Origin: Lunularia cruciata
Taxonomy: Eukaryota; Streptophyta; Marchantiopsida; Lunulariales; Lunulariaceae
Direction of reading: 5' to 3'
DNA length: 64,000 nucleotides
Assembly (NCBI GenBank): GCA_948567375.1
Contig: OX419758.1
Span: 11,909,001 to 11,973,000 of the forward strand
In this document: positions 21,628 through 31,925 of the stretch, in pieces
How the letters are laid out: each line of letters opens with the position of its first letter
How positions within the stretch are numbered: the stretch's first letter is position 1
Program-made: the position numbers and the translations under genes
The notes under the pieces: model-generated
What the model saw: the letters and a program-made list of their open reading frames with translations, nothing else
Database searches by the model: none
Told to the model about the DNA's origin: nothing

Positions 21628-22710
21628 TCAACTCTTCATGTGCTCTAGGTGTAAGGTCTGCAACAATGGCTTGTGATCAGTTCGCATGATCACTTGTTTC
21701 CCCAAGAGATAATGCCTCCATACCTTGGTGGTGTATACCATTGCAAGTTGTTCCCGATCTTGAGCAGAGTAATTTCTTTCAGCTGTATTTAGTCGGCGAG
21801 ACACAAAGGCAATAGGATGTAGTCCATCTAGAAATTCTTGTTGCAACACAGCTCCAATTGCAAAGTTAGAAGCATCAAAATCAACCACACAAGGTAGTTG
21901 AGGATCATATGGTTGAAGAATGGGTCTTGAAGACACCATATGCTTTCACTTCTGGAATGCTTCTTCATGCTTGGTGGTCCATTGGAAGCTCGAGTTCTTT
22001 CCCAAGAGGTCAGTCAATGGTGCAGCCACGTGAGCATAATAGTGGATGAACCATCGGTAAAAACTGGTCAATCCATTGAATGCTCGTACTTTGGTAGCAT
22101 CCTTCGGGGTAGGCCAATCAGTAATGGCCTTGATCTTCTCTTCTTCCATCTTGATCCCCTCTGATGAGATCTTATGACCCAAGAAGGTAACCTCCTTCTG
22201 CCAAAAAGCACACTTTGACTTCTTGCAGTAAAATTTCCATTGTCGCAGTCGTCTTAGGACTTCTTGCACATGATTCCTGTGTTCTGGCTCTGTCCTACTA
22301 TAGATTAAGATATCATCTAAGAACACTACCACGGACTGATCCAATAGTCCCTCCAACACCCGATGCATCTGATCTATGAAGACAGCTGGAGCATTAGTGA
22401 GTCCAAAAGGTAGAACTCTCCACTCAAAATGTCCATACCTTGTGCGAAAGGTAGTCTTTTGCACGTCCTCACCTTCAATAGGAATTTGCCAATAGCCGCT
22501 ACAAAGATCTAGCTTGGAAAAGTAGCGTGCTCCACTTAACTGATCAAGCAGGTCATCAATCCGAGGCAAGGGATATGCATTCTTCACGGTTTGCTTATTG
22601 CGCCCACGGTAATCAATATAGAAACAAAGTCCTCCATCCTTCTTTGGAACAAATAGTACCGGTGCTCCCCACGGAGAGGTACTATGTCGTATGAAATCCT
22701 TCTCCAACAA
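21628..22710 (-). pseudogene. Reverse transcriptase and RNase H of chromovirus D
   Basis: 22710-21946 encodes RT with SKLDLCSGYWQI, FGLTNAPAVF and the catalytic FLDDILIYS. 21939-21628 encodes RNase H with VDFDASNFAIGAVL and YSAQDREQLA. Single stop codons near 22708 and 21943 interrupt the frame. Sequence is otherwise well conserved, so decay is moderate, in line with the LTR divergence. Confidence 0.88.
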
Positions 22711-23583
22711 CTATTTAAGTGTTGTTCGCAACTCTTCCAACTCCTTTGGTGAGAGCCGATAGATTGGTCTACTCACTGGAGTACTCCGTGGCAATAACTC
22801 GATCTTGAAGGGCATACCTCGATCAGAGGGTAATCCCTTTGGCAGATCATCCAGAAACACATCTGCAAACTCCTGAACTATCTGATCAATGGTTGCTTGA
22901 TGCGGCACCTGGCCCTCCTCAGATTGTTCTTGTGCAATCGGCTTGATCCACACCGCGAACACAGAGTTATCTTCCTCCAAAGCTTGCTCTATGGCTGCTT
23001 CATTAACAAATTTCCCTTCTAGGGACTCATCTCTCTTCCAAGCTTGCTCCATGGTTGCCTTCTTGGCAAACTTCCCATCTTGGGACTCATCTCCCTTCCA
23101 GATTTGCTCTATGGCTACCTTCTCAACAAACTTCCCATCTTGGGACTGACTATTGTTAGGTGTCTTACTCAGAGGTGCCAGACAACCTAATCGGAAATTC
23201 CTACCTTGGTGTTGTACTTGAATTTGACGTTCGGTCCAATCAAATTGAACCTTATGACGTTCAAGCCAAGGTAGACCCAGAATGATATCATAGTGTAGAG
23301 GTGCCACTACAAACCTCATACACTCCAAATACTCCTTCCCAATCTTGAAGGTAACAGGATGCGAGGTGCGGAGTGCAGAACCTTTTCTACCATCCGCCAT
23401 CATCAAACTACTTCCAATCACTGGCTTGATAGGAATACCCAATTCCTTTGCTACTTGCATAGATATGCAATTGTCTGAACTTCCAGAATCAACCAAAATC
23501 CCACAACCCCGATTAGATATCATACCTTGCAAGTGAAGCAAACTTGCATAGGTCGAGCTTTCAATCCCATTGGAACTAATCAA
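22711..23583 (-). pseudogene. Protease region of chromovirus D
   Basis: Minus-strand frame with ILVDSGSSDNCIS (active-site DSG) and the flap-side motif DIILGLPWL, as in plant chromoviruses. The linker towards RT contains three imperfect tandem repeats of about 20 residues (consensus DGKFVEKAAIEQAWK-DES, at about 22990-23150), an unusual expansion between protease and RT. Confidence 0.85.
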
Positions 23584-23679
23584 GCTCCTAGTTGGCTGCT
23601 TGAAATCTCCTATTGGGATTCTTTGTTTCCCTGATCATTCTTTTCCACAAACTCCATCTGGGCAACTTGTTGAGGTCAC

Positions 23680-24360
23680 CCATTCCTAAGTGGACATTCA
23701 GCAATGCGATGTCTAACTTGGCAACAATAAAAGCAACCTCTATTTTGTCGTAATCTTTCTCTATCTGCTATGCCAAGTGGTCTTCGTTGGATAGCATCAA
23801 TCTCCATTGGTACCGGTTCTTCCACTCATGGTACTGGTAGGTTTTGTGTAGGTCGAGGTCGAGACCAAGTTGTCGCAACTAAGGAATCAAAACGCTCAGC
23901 CAATTGCATGGCTTCTTCTACGTTTTGTGGCTGTTGCATGGTCACCTCCAATCTGGTTCGTGACTTCAATCCTCGCACAAATCAATCCAAAACTTCACCT
24001 TCTTGGATATCTGGAATTTGCATGATGGCATTTTGAAATTGTGTGATATAGCTTCTCACTGAACCAATCTGCCTCAACTCCGCCAATTTATCTTGTGCAG
24101 CTCGGGTGGCATTTATAGTTTGAAATTGACCAAGTATTGCATCCTTGAATTCTGCCCATGTCAAAATCGGTTTAACAATTTGTCGTTCAGCTCTTTCTAC
24201 TGGGAATCGCCACCAAAGTTTTGCCACGCCATCCAACTGGCTAGAAGCCAAGAGAATTTGTTTCTGCTCGTCTTGAATATTGGTGGCTTCAAAGTAATGT
24301 TCATAGTCAAACACAAAATTCTCCACTATGCTTGGAACATTCTTGCCTTCAAACACCTTG
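23680..24360 (-). pseudogene. gag of chromovirus D
   Basis: 24356-23982 encodes a capsid-type segment (KLWWRFPVERAE, WAEFKDAILGQF, the usual retrotransposon gag signature). About 23745-23690 encodes the zinc knuckle CFYCCQVRHRIAEC (C-x2-C-x4-H-x4-C). Frames are broken between the two. The start of gag, between 24360 and the primer site at 24767, is decayed. Confidence 0.8.
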
Positions 24361-24766
24361 GGTTTCAGAAATCGAATGCGATCTTCTCCATCTCAAACTG
24401 GCGCTCTGTCTATCTGTTCTCGTCGTTGCTGGTCTCGTTCATCCAACAATCAAGTAAGATGCTTGATTTGTTGTTGCATTGCAAGTATACATCTGGTATT
24501 GCCGCCATTGCTACTCCCCTAATCCACTACCCTCAATTTTTCTAGCTGATTAACACATAGATACAACACGTCCACCGTTCTCCATAAGTTACAACTGGAA
24601 GTATCAAGGGTTCCTCTAACACGGTGATCATATGTAGAAAATCCTGCCCAAAGCGTGAGGTGATGAATTGTGTGAAATGATGCTTTGGTAATATCTGGAC
24701 ATGAAAGTCCCAATGGTTTGGCGGAAGTGGATTTGGTGGTCCATAAATTCCATCCATCCCATTCCT

Positions 24767-24778
24767 GCTCTGATACCA
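24767..24778 (-). other. Primer-binding site of D, initiator Met tRNA
   Basis: On the minus strand TGGTATCAGAGC, the standard complement of plant initiator tRNA-Met, starts one base inside the 5' LTR boundary. It confirms element orientation. Confidence 0.92.
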
Positions 24779-24779
24779 A

Positions 24780-25205
24780 TGTAAAAGACCAAAACCGAGG
24801 AGAGAAATAAGAGAATGGAAACTCATATTGGGACACTTGAATGAGGGAAAACTCCGCATGCCTAGCATGAGCTTTGGCTTTGGTATTTATAGGTAGCATA
24901 CAAGGCCCTTGAGAAGCTTCTCAAGAAGCTTCCTCAAGCCGCTTTCTTAGAGTGCAAGCCAAGTTAACTAAGAAGCTTCTCAAGAAGCTTCCTTCTAGAA
25001 GCCGCCTACTTGGCGTGCAAGCTAAGCTAGTTGGAAGCTTCTAGAAGCTTCCTTCTAGAAGCTACTTACTTAAGGTGCAAGCTAAGCTAACCAGGAAGCT
25101 TCCCAAGAAGCTTCCTATATACTTTTGGAATATTCTAGGCTAATTTGTCTTATGTGCTACTTCGTGAGCCTAACTGACTTCGTCGCTAAACTCCATATTG
25201 TTACA
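24780..25205 (-). repeat. 5' LTR of chromovirus D
   Basis: 426 bp, TG...CA ended. In element orientation the order is a heat-shock-element-rich stretch (about 25110-24910), then a TATA box (CTATAAATA near 24885), then the transcribed part. This is a complete promoter layout. Confidence 0.92.
25034..25060. promoter_or_regulatory. Heat-shock element array, 4 perfect units plus 2 (D 5' LTR)
   Basis: GAAgcTTCtaGAAgcTTC (25034-25051) is four contiguous alternating units with exact spacing. After one extra base, TTCtaGAA follows (25053-25060). Additional GAAgcTTC pairs occur at about 24912-24932, 24981-25000 and 25095-25115. The array lies about 150 bp upstream of the TATA box in the element's direction. 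Confidence 0.75.
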
Positions 25206-26319
25206 GATGTGGTGCATGATGGACTAGTCAACCACCTATTACTACAAAAATTGAGTCTAGTACAATGGTGGGAGCGGCTCAATTGATTATGCGCTTTCTA
25301 TTATTCTCAACCAATGATATGTTTACCTTGGGAGTTGATCCAACCCGAGTGTTCTGATTGGCTGCCAGGCTTTGTGAGAGTAGAGAGAAAATGGTCCCTA
25401 CTACTGGAGTAGAGGTGCTTGATAATGGAGCTGACTTGGTTGAGGAGCAAGGGATTTGCTTAATGATCAATGATTTAGGCAGGCAACAGAGGCTAGATTA
25501 GAGGAGTTATCAACTAGACTGGCCTTTGGGCAAGCATGATTTACATCAGGGGTTGTTTTATTAGATAAAAAATGGGGGATTTTTTTTGGTGGTACCTTTA
25601 GGGAAGGTCTATACGCCATAGAGTGTCTTACTAGACTTTGGTGCACAACCCTTTATGTTGAGAAGGCCGTAGTTGTTGGTCTAGAGTTGTGGAAGATTGA
25701 TATAAAGAGGTGTTCATTTTAGATCCATACATCTCTAGGTGGTGGTTCTACATAGTGCATCACATGTGGAGAGCTTGTTATTTAGATTCAACTCAATCAT
25801 CCAATCATCCGACTAATAGCTTTGTGCTGAGAGCTCATGCCATTGCAACTATAGTTGAGTCATATGATGTGTTAGTTGGGAGAGTAGTGTTATACTCCAT
25901 GGGTTTCAATATTGACTATTGGGAGGAGACAACCTCCTATAGATGAGGTTGGCAGTCAGGTGAGGGACAAGTATGTCACCTACCAGTATGCTTCAATAAT
26001 GGTAGTCTTGGCTCACTATAGTCCAAGACCATGGCGTGATTAGTTTTAGCGGTCAATGGTGTTGTTACTTAGCTAGGTGATTTATTGGAGAGGAACACCC
26101 ACGCAAAGGATACGCTAGTACCAAAGGGGATCACTCTGATTTGGAGTATGAGTGGGATCATTCCATCCACCTTGGATGTTCCATTGTGGAGTTTAGAGGA
26201 GGCATTGCAACAACATGCAGATCAGTTGGTGTAGTAGGCTAAGAGTGGAGCCTTTGTAATACCAAAAGATCAGTGTGAGGATGAGCTTCTACAATTGATT
26301 ACCTTGACACGTTTGGATC
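25206..26319 (+). pseudogene. Retroviral protease region of element E
   Basis: Near 25620 one frame reads SVLLDFGAQPFMLRRP, corresponding to the active-site loop of a retropepsin with DSG changed to DFG. Near 25850-25945 another reads ESYDVLVGRVVLYSMGF and then DYWEETTSYR, the second half of the same fold. Many stops interrupt it. The 26000-26320 stretch is a decayed linker leading into the methyltransferase. Only a relic. Confidence 0.65.
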
Positions 26320-27192
26320 CCACACTCATTGCTTGGCAATATCCAATAGAGGGAGTATGTCTATTAGAGTTGTTTGGGATAAACATTGGACTAAGTGTGG
26401 TACTATAGGCGGATATACAAGTATAAAGGTACTTGTATGTGGAGAGAGATGAGATTGTTAGTCAAGTCTCCCTACATCATGTGGCATACTTGGCCTATCG
26501 GTATCCTGAGTTGTTCCCAATGTCATGAGTCAAGGGTCACTGGAGGACCCTTCTAGCAAACATTTCCTTACGGGGGTGTAGGATTTGGAGAGACATGGTC
26601 CCATTCATTTGGTGATTTTTGGATGGTCATGTTATGGACATACACATGCTGGCCAAGGTTTGGGTCTTTAGGATCCTTGTTCTGGTGTCTTTTGGGAGAT
26701 GTTACAAATACTATGACATCTTAAGGTTCATCTAGTCCATTTCTCCAACATACATTTTGGAGAATATCCTTTTGATGGGTGATTCTTGCACTCAAGTGGT
26801 GGCAAGTACACATCAGGTCCATTCTTGGATAGGACCTATCATGTTGCTAGATGCAGCCTGAGTGGGATCACAGGCTCATCATCTTCATCTTTGGTGGAAA
26901 AACCTCTTACCTACAGAGGTTCTATAGTATGCGTATGATATGATTCAACCACTAAACCACATCATTGTGTGATGAAATCTTGGATGTTGGGCGTCAATCT
27001 CAAACAATGGTAGTGATTGATAGGTCACCTATGATAGTGATGAACCAAGTTGGATAGCCTAGAGCCACTTCTCTCACACTTATGAGTTTCCCAAGCTCAC
27101 ATGCTTTTCAAGAGGGAGGTCTTGGATTGGTTTGAGACTCATAGTTACAACAGTTGGTGGAGCCCAACGCTGATGAGAGAGAGAGAGAGCGG
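26320..27192 (+). pseudogene. DNMT3-like DNA cytosine methyltransferase domain of E, first part
   Basis: Conserved C5-methyltransferase motifs appear in order. Motif I (SAM binding): LLELFGINIGL at about 26361. Motif II: YLYVERDEIVSQV. Motif IV: HLVIFGWSCYGHTHAG with the catalytic Cys codon at 26630-26632, in a shifted frame and with the usual Pro replaced by Ser. Motif VI: TYILENILL at 26751. Motif VIII: LLDAA-VGSQAHHLHLWWKNL at about 26845-26900; this DA..V...AH..R.FW.NL pattern is typical of DNMT3. Motif IX start: LVEPNADERER at about 27155. Stops and two frameshifts make it non-functional. The domain sits between protease and RT of element E. The insertion at 27193 splits it. Confidence 0.75.
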
Positions 27193-27514
27193 TGTCGTCG
27201 GGAAAATAGCCCACGTGTACCCTTGAGGCTTTTGGTGTGATAAATTTTCTTTTCTCTTTTATTTGTTGTAAGGAACAGGGATTTATGATAATACATCTCG
27301 GGTATGGTTTTGCTATCTTGTTTTGGGAGAAAGTGAGGAGACAGAGAAGGGCTGAGGGTTTTCAGAAAATGCCAAAAGATTTTGAGATGGAAGTTTGCAA
27401 AAGACTTCGAGAGGGAAGTTTGCAGAGGATTTAGAGAGAAGTAGCAGAGATTTTCGGGAGAAGAAAGGAGTAGGGTTTTTTCGGACAGGAGGAAGGATGG
27501 ACAGAAAGTTTTTT

Positions 27515-27970
27515 GAGTTGGACAGGAGGGCTTGAGAGTGCAAGGAAAAAAATTTCTCGAGAACTGAAGGGTGGAAGAGAGGAACAATCAGGGCCAGGAT
27601 TTTGGAGTTGGACAGGAGGGCTTGAGAGTGCAGGGGAGAAAATTTCTCGAGAACTGAAGGGTGGAAGAGAGGAACAATCAGGGCCAGGATTTTTGGAGTT
27701 GGACAGGAGGGCTTGAGAGTGCAGGGAAAAAAATTTCTTGAGAACTGAAGGGTGGAAGAGAGGAACAATCACGGCCAGGATTTTTGAGTTGGACAGGAGG
27801 GCTTGAGAGTGCAGGGGAGAAAATTTCTCGAGAACTGAAGGGTGGAAGAGAGGAACAATCAGGGCCAGGATTTTTGGAGTTGGACAGGAGGGCTTGAGAG
27901 TGCAGGGGAGAAAATTTCTCGAGAACTGAAGGGTGGAAGAGAGGAACAATCAGGGCCAGGATTTTTGAGT
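27515..27970. repeat. Tandem array 1, about 5 copies of a ~90-bp unit
   Basis: Units begin GAGTTGGACAGGAGGGCTTG at 27515, 27605, 27696, 27786 and 27877, with a partial one at 27967. The period is 90-91 bp and copies are about 95% alike. Confidence 0.93.
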
Positions 27971-27984
27971 TGGACAGGAGGGGT

Positions 27985-29110
27985 GAGAGTGCAGGGCTGT
28001 GCTTGGACCAGGAGAGGAATTCTGAAATGTGTGAGTGCAGGGCTGTGCTTGGACCAGGAGAGGAATTCTCAAAATGTGAGAGTGCAGGGCTGTGCTTGGA
28101 CCAGGAGAGGAATTTTCGAAATGTGAGAGTGCAGGGCTGTGCTTGGACCAGGAGAGGAATTTTGAAATGTGAGAGTGCAGGGCTGTGCTTGGACCAGGAG
28201 AGGAATTTTCGAAATGTGAGAGTGCAGGTTGTGCTTGGACCAGGAGAGAAATTTCGAAATGTGAGAGTGCAGGGCTGTGCTTGGACCAAGAGAGGAATTT
28301 TTGAAATGTGAGAGTGCAGGGCTGTGCTTGGACCAGGAGAGAAATTTTGAAATGTGAGAGTGCAGGGCTGTGCTTGGACCACGAGAGGAATTTTCAAAAT
28401 GTGAGAGTGCAGGGCTTTGCTTGGACCAGGAGAGGAATTTCAAAATGTGAGAGTGCAGGGCTGTGCTTGGACCAGGAGAGCAATTTCGAAATGTGAGAGT
28501 GCAGGGTTGTGCTTGGACCAGGAGAGCAATTTCAAAATGTGAGAGTGCAGGCTGTGTTTGGACCAGGAGAGGAATTCTGAAATGTGAGAGTGCAGGGCTG
28601 TGCTTGGACCAGGAGAGGAATTTTTGAAAGGTGAGAGTGCAGGGCTGTGCTTGGACCAGGAGAGGAATTTTTGAAATGTGAGAGTGCAGGGCTGTGCTTG
28701 GACCAGTAGAGGAATTTGGAAATGTGAGAGTGCAGGGCTGTGCTTGGAGCAGGAGAGAAATTTCGAAATGTGAGAGTGCAGGGCTGTGTTTGGACCAGGA
28801 GAGGAATTCTGAAATGTGAGAGTGCAGGGCTGTGCTTGGACCAAGAGAGGAATTCTGAAATGTGAGAGTGGAGGGCTGTGCTTGGACCAGGAGAGGAATT
28901 TTTGAAATGTGAGAGTGCAGGCTGTGCTTGGACCAGGAGAGGAAATTTTGAAATGTGAGAGTGCAAGGCTGTGCTTGGACCAGGAGAGGAATTTTCGAAA
29001 TGTGGGAGTGCAGGGCTGTGCTTGGACCAGGAGAAGAATTTCGAAATGTGAGAGTGCAGGGCTGTGCTTGGACCAATAGAGAAATTTTGAAATGTGAGAG
29101 TGCAAGGCTG
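27985..29110. repeat. Tandem array 2, about 24 copies of a 46-47-bp unit
   Basis: Unit of the form GTGCAGGGCTGTGCTTGGAC then CAGGAGAGGAATTTT-GAAATGTGAGA. Starts are spaced 46-47 bp (for example 28035, 28082, 28129, 28175). Copies vary by one or two bases. Minisatellite. Confidence 0.95.
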
Positions 29111-29640
29111 TTTTGGACCAGGACAGAAATTTCGAAATGTGAAGGGAGTCTTGAAGGGCTGAAGGCTTTTGGAGATGCATGAGGGCTGTGTTTTGGACCA
29201 GGACAGAAATTTTGAAATGTGAAGGGAGTTTTGAAGGGCTGAAGGCTTTTGGAGATGCCTTAGGACAGTGTTTTGGACCAAGATAGGAATTTTTGAAATG
29301 TGAAAGGAGTCTTGAAGGCTGAAGGCTTTTGGAGATGCCTTAGGACTGTGTTTTGGACCAGGAGAGAACTTTCCAAAATGTGAGAGGAGTCTTGAAGGGC
29401 TGAAGGCTTTTGGAGATGCATGAGGGCTGTGTTTTGGACCAGGACAGAAATTTTGAAATGTGAAGGGAGTTTTGAAGGGCTGAAAGCTTTTGGAGATGCC
29501 TTAGGACTGTGTTTTGGACCAGGATAGGAATTTTCGAAATGTGAAAGGAGTCTTGAAGGGCTGAAGGCTTTTGGAGATGCCTTAGGACTGTGTTTTGGAC
29601 CAAGATAGGAATTTTCGAAATGTGAAATGAGTCTTGGAAG
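29111..29640. repeat. Tandem array 3, about 6.5 copies of an 80-81-bp unit
   Basis: The anchor TTTTGGACCA occurs at 29111, 29191, 29271, 29351, 29432, 29512 and 29593. The unit contains the TTGGACCAGGA...GAAATGTGA core of array 2 plus a GGAGTCTTGAAGGGCTGAAG segment, so array 3 probably arose from array 2. Confidence 0.93.
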
Positions 29641-30035
29641 CAGATTTGTGTTATGAATTGTGACTAGAGTTGAGGAAACTCCATTCTAGGATCTCTCAGT
29701 CTGGTCCAGGTGAAAAGCATAATCAAATGATCTGAGTGCCGGATTTATGTTCAGTTAGATCACTCAGTTGTTGTTTATTTTATTTTATCAAAGGGCCACC
29801 GGACCTAGGTCTATGAACTGCCAGATCCCAAACCATAGCTTGAACCTGACGAGAAAATAGGATATGAGACCAAGCAGAAGTAGAAATGATAACACTAGCC
29901 TCGCATGACAAGATTGGTTTTACAAAAGTCAAGGATAAAACAAAACCTTCAGGGTGAGTCAACCTCAGGAAAACTAAGCACAAGCAGCCATGTGCTCGGC
30001 GCACTCTCAAGACCAAACGTTCCCCACGACAGCGG

Positions 30036-30190
30036 GTGATGGGTTTTTGCCCCTATATTACCGTTGTTTCTGTATTGTTAGAGGCATCTAGCCGTCAAGT
30101 GTTAGGTTAGGCTATGCACCTGAATTATTTTACTTGGATAGTGAGCCTTGGCTTAGCAAAGCAACATAGGATGCACTTGACAAGGATCAC
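30036..30190 (+). pseudogene. DNMT3-like domain of E, second part (motifs IX-X)
   Basis: After the insertion and its GCGG duplication the coding sequence resumes with VMGFCPYITVV, which continues the ERER of the first part into the (R)-x-x-GFP-type motif. Then comes RQVLG-AMHLNYFTWIVS, corresponding to the C-terminal motif X (asparagine/glycine-rich SAM-site helix). This shows that the methyltransferase once extended to its normal C-terminus. Confidence 0.65.
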
Positions 30191-31299
30191 CACTCAGACA
30201 CTTGTGAGTTGTGTGCCTATTGAGATGATTCAGGCACATGATGGGGATGATAGATCGAGTAGATAGGGTATTCTTGGGACACAGCCCGTGGCTTTTAGGG
30301 AGAGTGGTCTACTTGGATTACACCCTTGGTCTACTTGGGATCCAGCTAGAGGACATATGGAGCTTGTAGCCAAAGTGAAGGGAGTTTTTCACACTGAGGT
30401 TGGGAGCATGACACTATTGCTCCCAAGGGCCTAGTGTAATAGCTAGTCCGTATGTCTTCCACTCCTAAAATAGTTACAAAGGATACTTGGGAGCTAAATT
30501 TTGGACCCAAGCTTACACGAGAGGAAAGATGGGGAGTTTGGAGGTTCATAGGAAGCTATTTGAGTTGGTTTGCCTTTAATATGAAGGATTTTGGTGCTCT
30601 AAAGTGATTTACTATTCAGATTAAGCAACTAGCAATATACCAATTTTCTGACATCCCTATTGAGATAGTGACATGGAGAGAGCATTGATTTAGAGCCGGA
30701 GTAGAGATCTTTTTGAGGCTAGTTTGGTGGAGATTTCACATGGAGAGTATGCATCAACTACAATGATGCTGCCCAAGAAGGATATGCATGGCAACTACAC
30801 AGATAGGCAGATGCATGGAGATTACCATCCTATCAACCAACAAACTATGGCTAATTGGTATACCATGCCTACATTGGAGGAGATCTTTGATGCAATTGGG
30901 CATGCAAAGGTCTTTAGCACTTTGGATCTTCAAGCAGGATATCATCAGTTGCTGATCAAAGTGTGGGATAAGTCCAAGATATCATTTTGGGTTATTGATC
31001 CTCACGATAAGGATATGTTATATCATTGGAAGTTCTTACCATTTGGGGTAAAGAACACTCTCTGAGTTCCAAAGGGTCGTAGACATGATCTTAGCTAGAT
31101 TGGATTTTGCTTAGTGTTTTATTGATGATATTTTGGTCTATAGCATTACTATGGAGGAGCATGAGAGACATTTGTTGGAGGTGTTTGAGAGATTGAGATC
31201 TCATGGACTCAAATTAGATCATGGGAAGTGTAGGTTCTTCCATGAGCAGGTTGAGTATTTAGGTCACACTTAGAGGACTTGGTGTTCAACAAGCTAAGG
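30191..31299 (+). pseudogene. Reverse transcriptase of element E
   Basis: 30724-31065 reads LPKKDMHGNYTDRQMHGDYH, then PINQQT, VFSTLDLQAGYHQL and KFLPFGVKN, the N-terminal half of a Ty3/gypsy RT. The catalytic CFIDDILVYS lies at about 31115-31145, with CRFFHEQVEYLGH after it. A frame change and stops near 31065-31115 break the frame. The linker before 30700 is poorly conserved. Confidence 0.85.
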
Positions 31300-31925
31300 T
31301 GGAGGCTATTGCACATATTCTTCAACCTATAGATGTTAGTAGAGTGCGAGCATTCCTTAGGTTGGTAAACTTCTATCACAGTTATGTTAGAGGATTTAGT
31401 GCCATTGCCAAAGCCTTGACAAAGCTGAAAATACTTACACAAGAGTGGTGTTGGGGAGATGAGCAGGACAGAGCTTTGGTAGAGCTTAATGAGAGGTTGG
31501 CATCTACTCCTATTTTGAGGAGACCAATCAGAGGAAAACCATTTCAAGTTCACTTTGATTGGAGTATGTTGGACCTTGGAGCAAAGCTCACCCAACATGA
31601 TGATGAGGGGAAGGAGTTTCTGGTGGCCTATGCTAGTCACTCCAACAATTTAGCAAAGGCAAAGTATAGTTCAAAAGAGGGAGAATGCTTGGTAGTTGTA
31701 TGAGCACTAGCACATTTTTGCATTACCTATTTGGTAACCCCTTTACTCTCATCATTGATCATCATCCATTGAAGTAGTTGATAGAACATGACAAGCCTTT
31801 CAGGAAGCTTGCATGATGGACTCTCATTTTACAAGAGTATGATGTCATAGTTATTCATAAACCTAGAGTGGTGAACTATGATGCAAATGGGTTGAGTAGA
31901 AACCCATGTCCAAGCTAAGAAGATT
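31300..31925 (+). pseudogene. RNase H of element E
   Basis: 31299-31703 gives the tether VRAFLRLVNFYHSYVRGFS and an RNase H start with FQVHFDWSMLDLGAKLTQHD (the catalytic Asp of TDAS-type motifs is kept as FDWS). It then gives AYASHSNNLAKAKYSSKEGE. It continues in other frames to about 31920 (DHHPLK, NYDANGLSR). Decayed. Confidence 0.83.

Larger units (their letters stand above)
19571..25205 (-). mobile_element. Chromovirus D, Ty3/gypsy, structurally complete
   Basis: A complete minus-strand element of 5635 bp: 5' LTR 24780-25205, initiator-Met primer site, gag with zinc knuckle, protease, RT, RNase H, integrase, chromodomain, 3' LTR 19571-19982. GATGT on both sides (19566-19570 and 25206-25210) is the 5-bp target duplication. 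The LTRs differ by roughly nine substitutions plus a 14-bp indel (about 2%), so D is older than copies A, B and C. Several in-frame stops mean it no longer encodes an intact polyprotein. Confidence 0.93.
27193..30031. mobile_element. 2.8-kb tandem-repeat-bearing insertion in E, possible giant solo LTR
   Basis: A 2839-bp block interrupts the methyltransferase. Its ends are TGTCGTCGGG and CCCACGACA, an imperfect inverted pair with LTR-type TG...CA termini. GCGG flanks both sides (27189-27192 and 30032-30035) as a 4-bp target duplication. Most of the interior is three tandem arrays, and no gene is convincing. A long LTR of an Ogre-like element left as a solo copy, or a large non-autonomous element, would both fit. 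The 29650-30031 part is unique and has an AT-rich tract near 29775. Confidence 0.6.

Noticed and set aside
19571..25205. Treating D as a live chromovirus
   Set aside because: LTRs and target duplication are intact but several in-frame stops and a frameshift before the chromodomain break the polyprotein.
27237..27434. 65-codon + frame at the start of the 2.8-kb insertion
   Set aside because: No homologue or motif visible and no second copy to test; could be chance.
27678..28397. Minus-strand 239-codon frame spanning arrays 1 and 2
   Set aside because: Crosses two unrelated repeat types; no coding signal beyond stop avoidance.
28069..29281. Long minus-strand open frames (up to 335 codons) in the tandem arrays
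   Set aside because: They exist in all three frames because the 46-47-bp unit lacks stops; the peptides are simple repeats without a start context or conserved domain.
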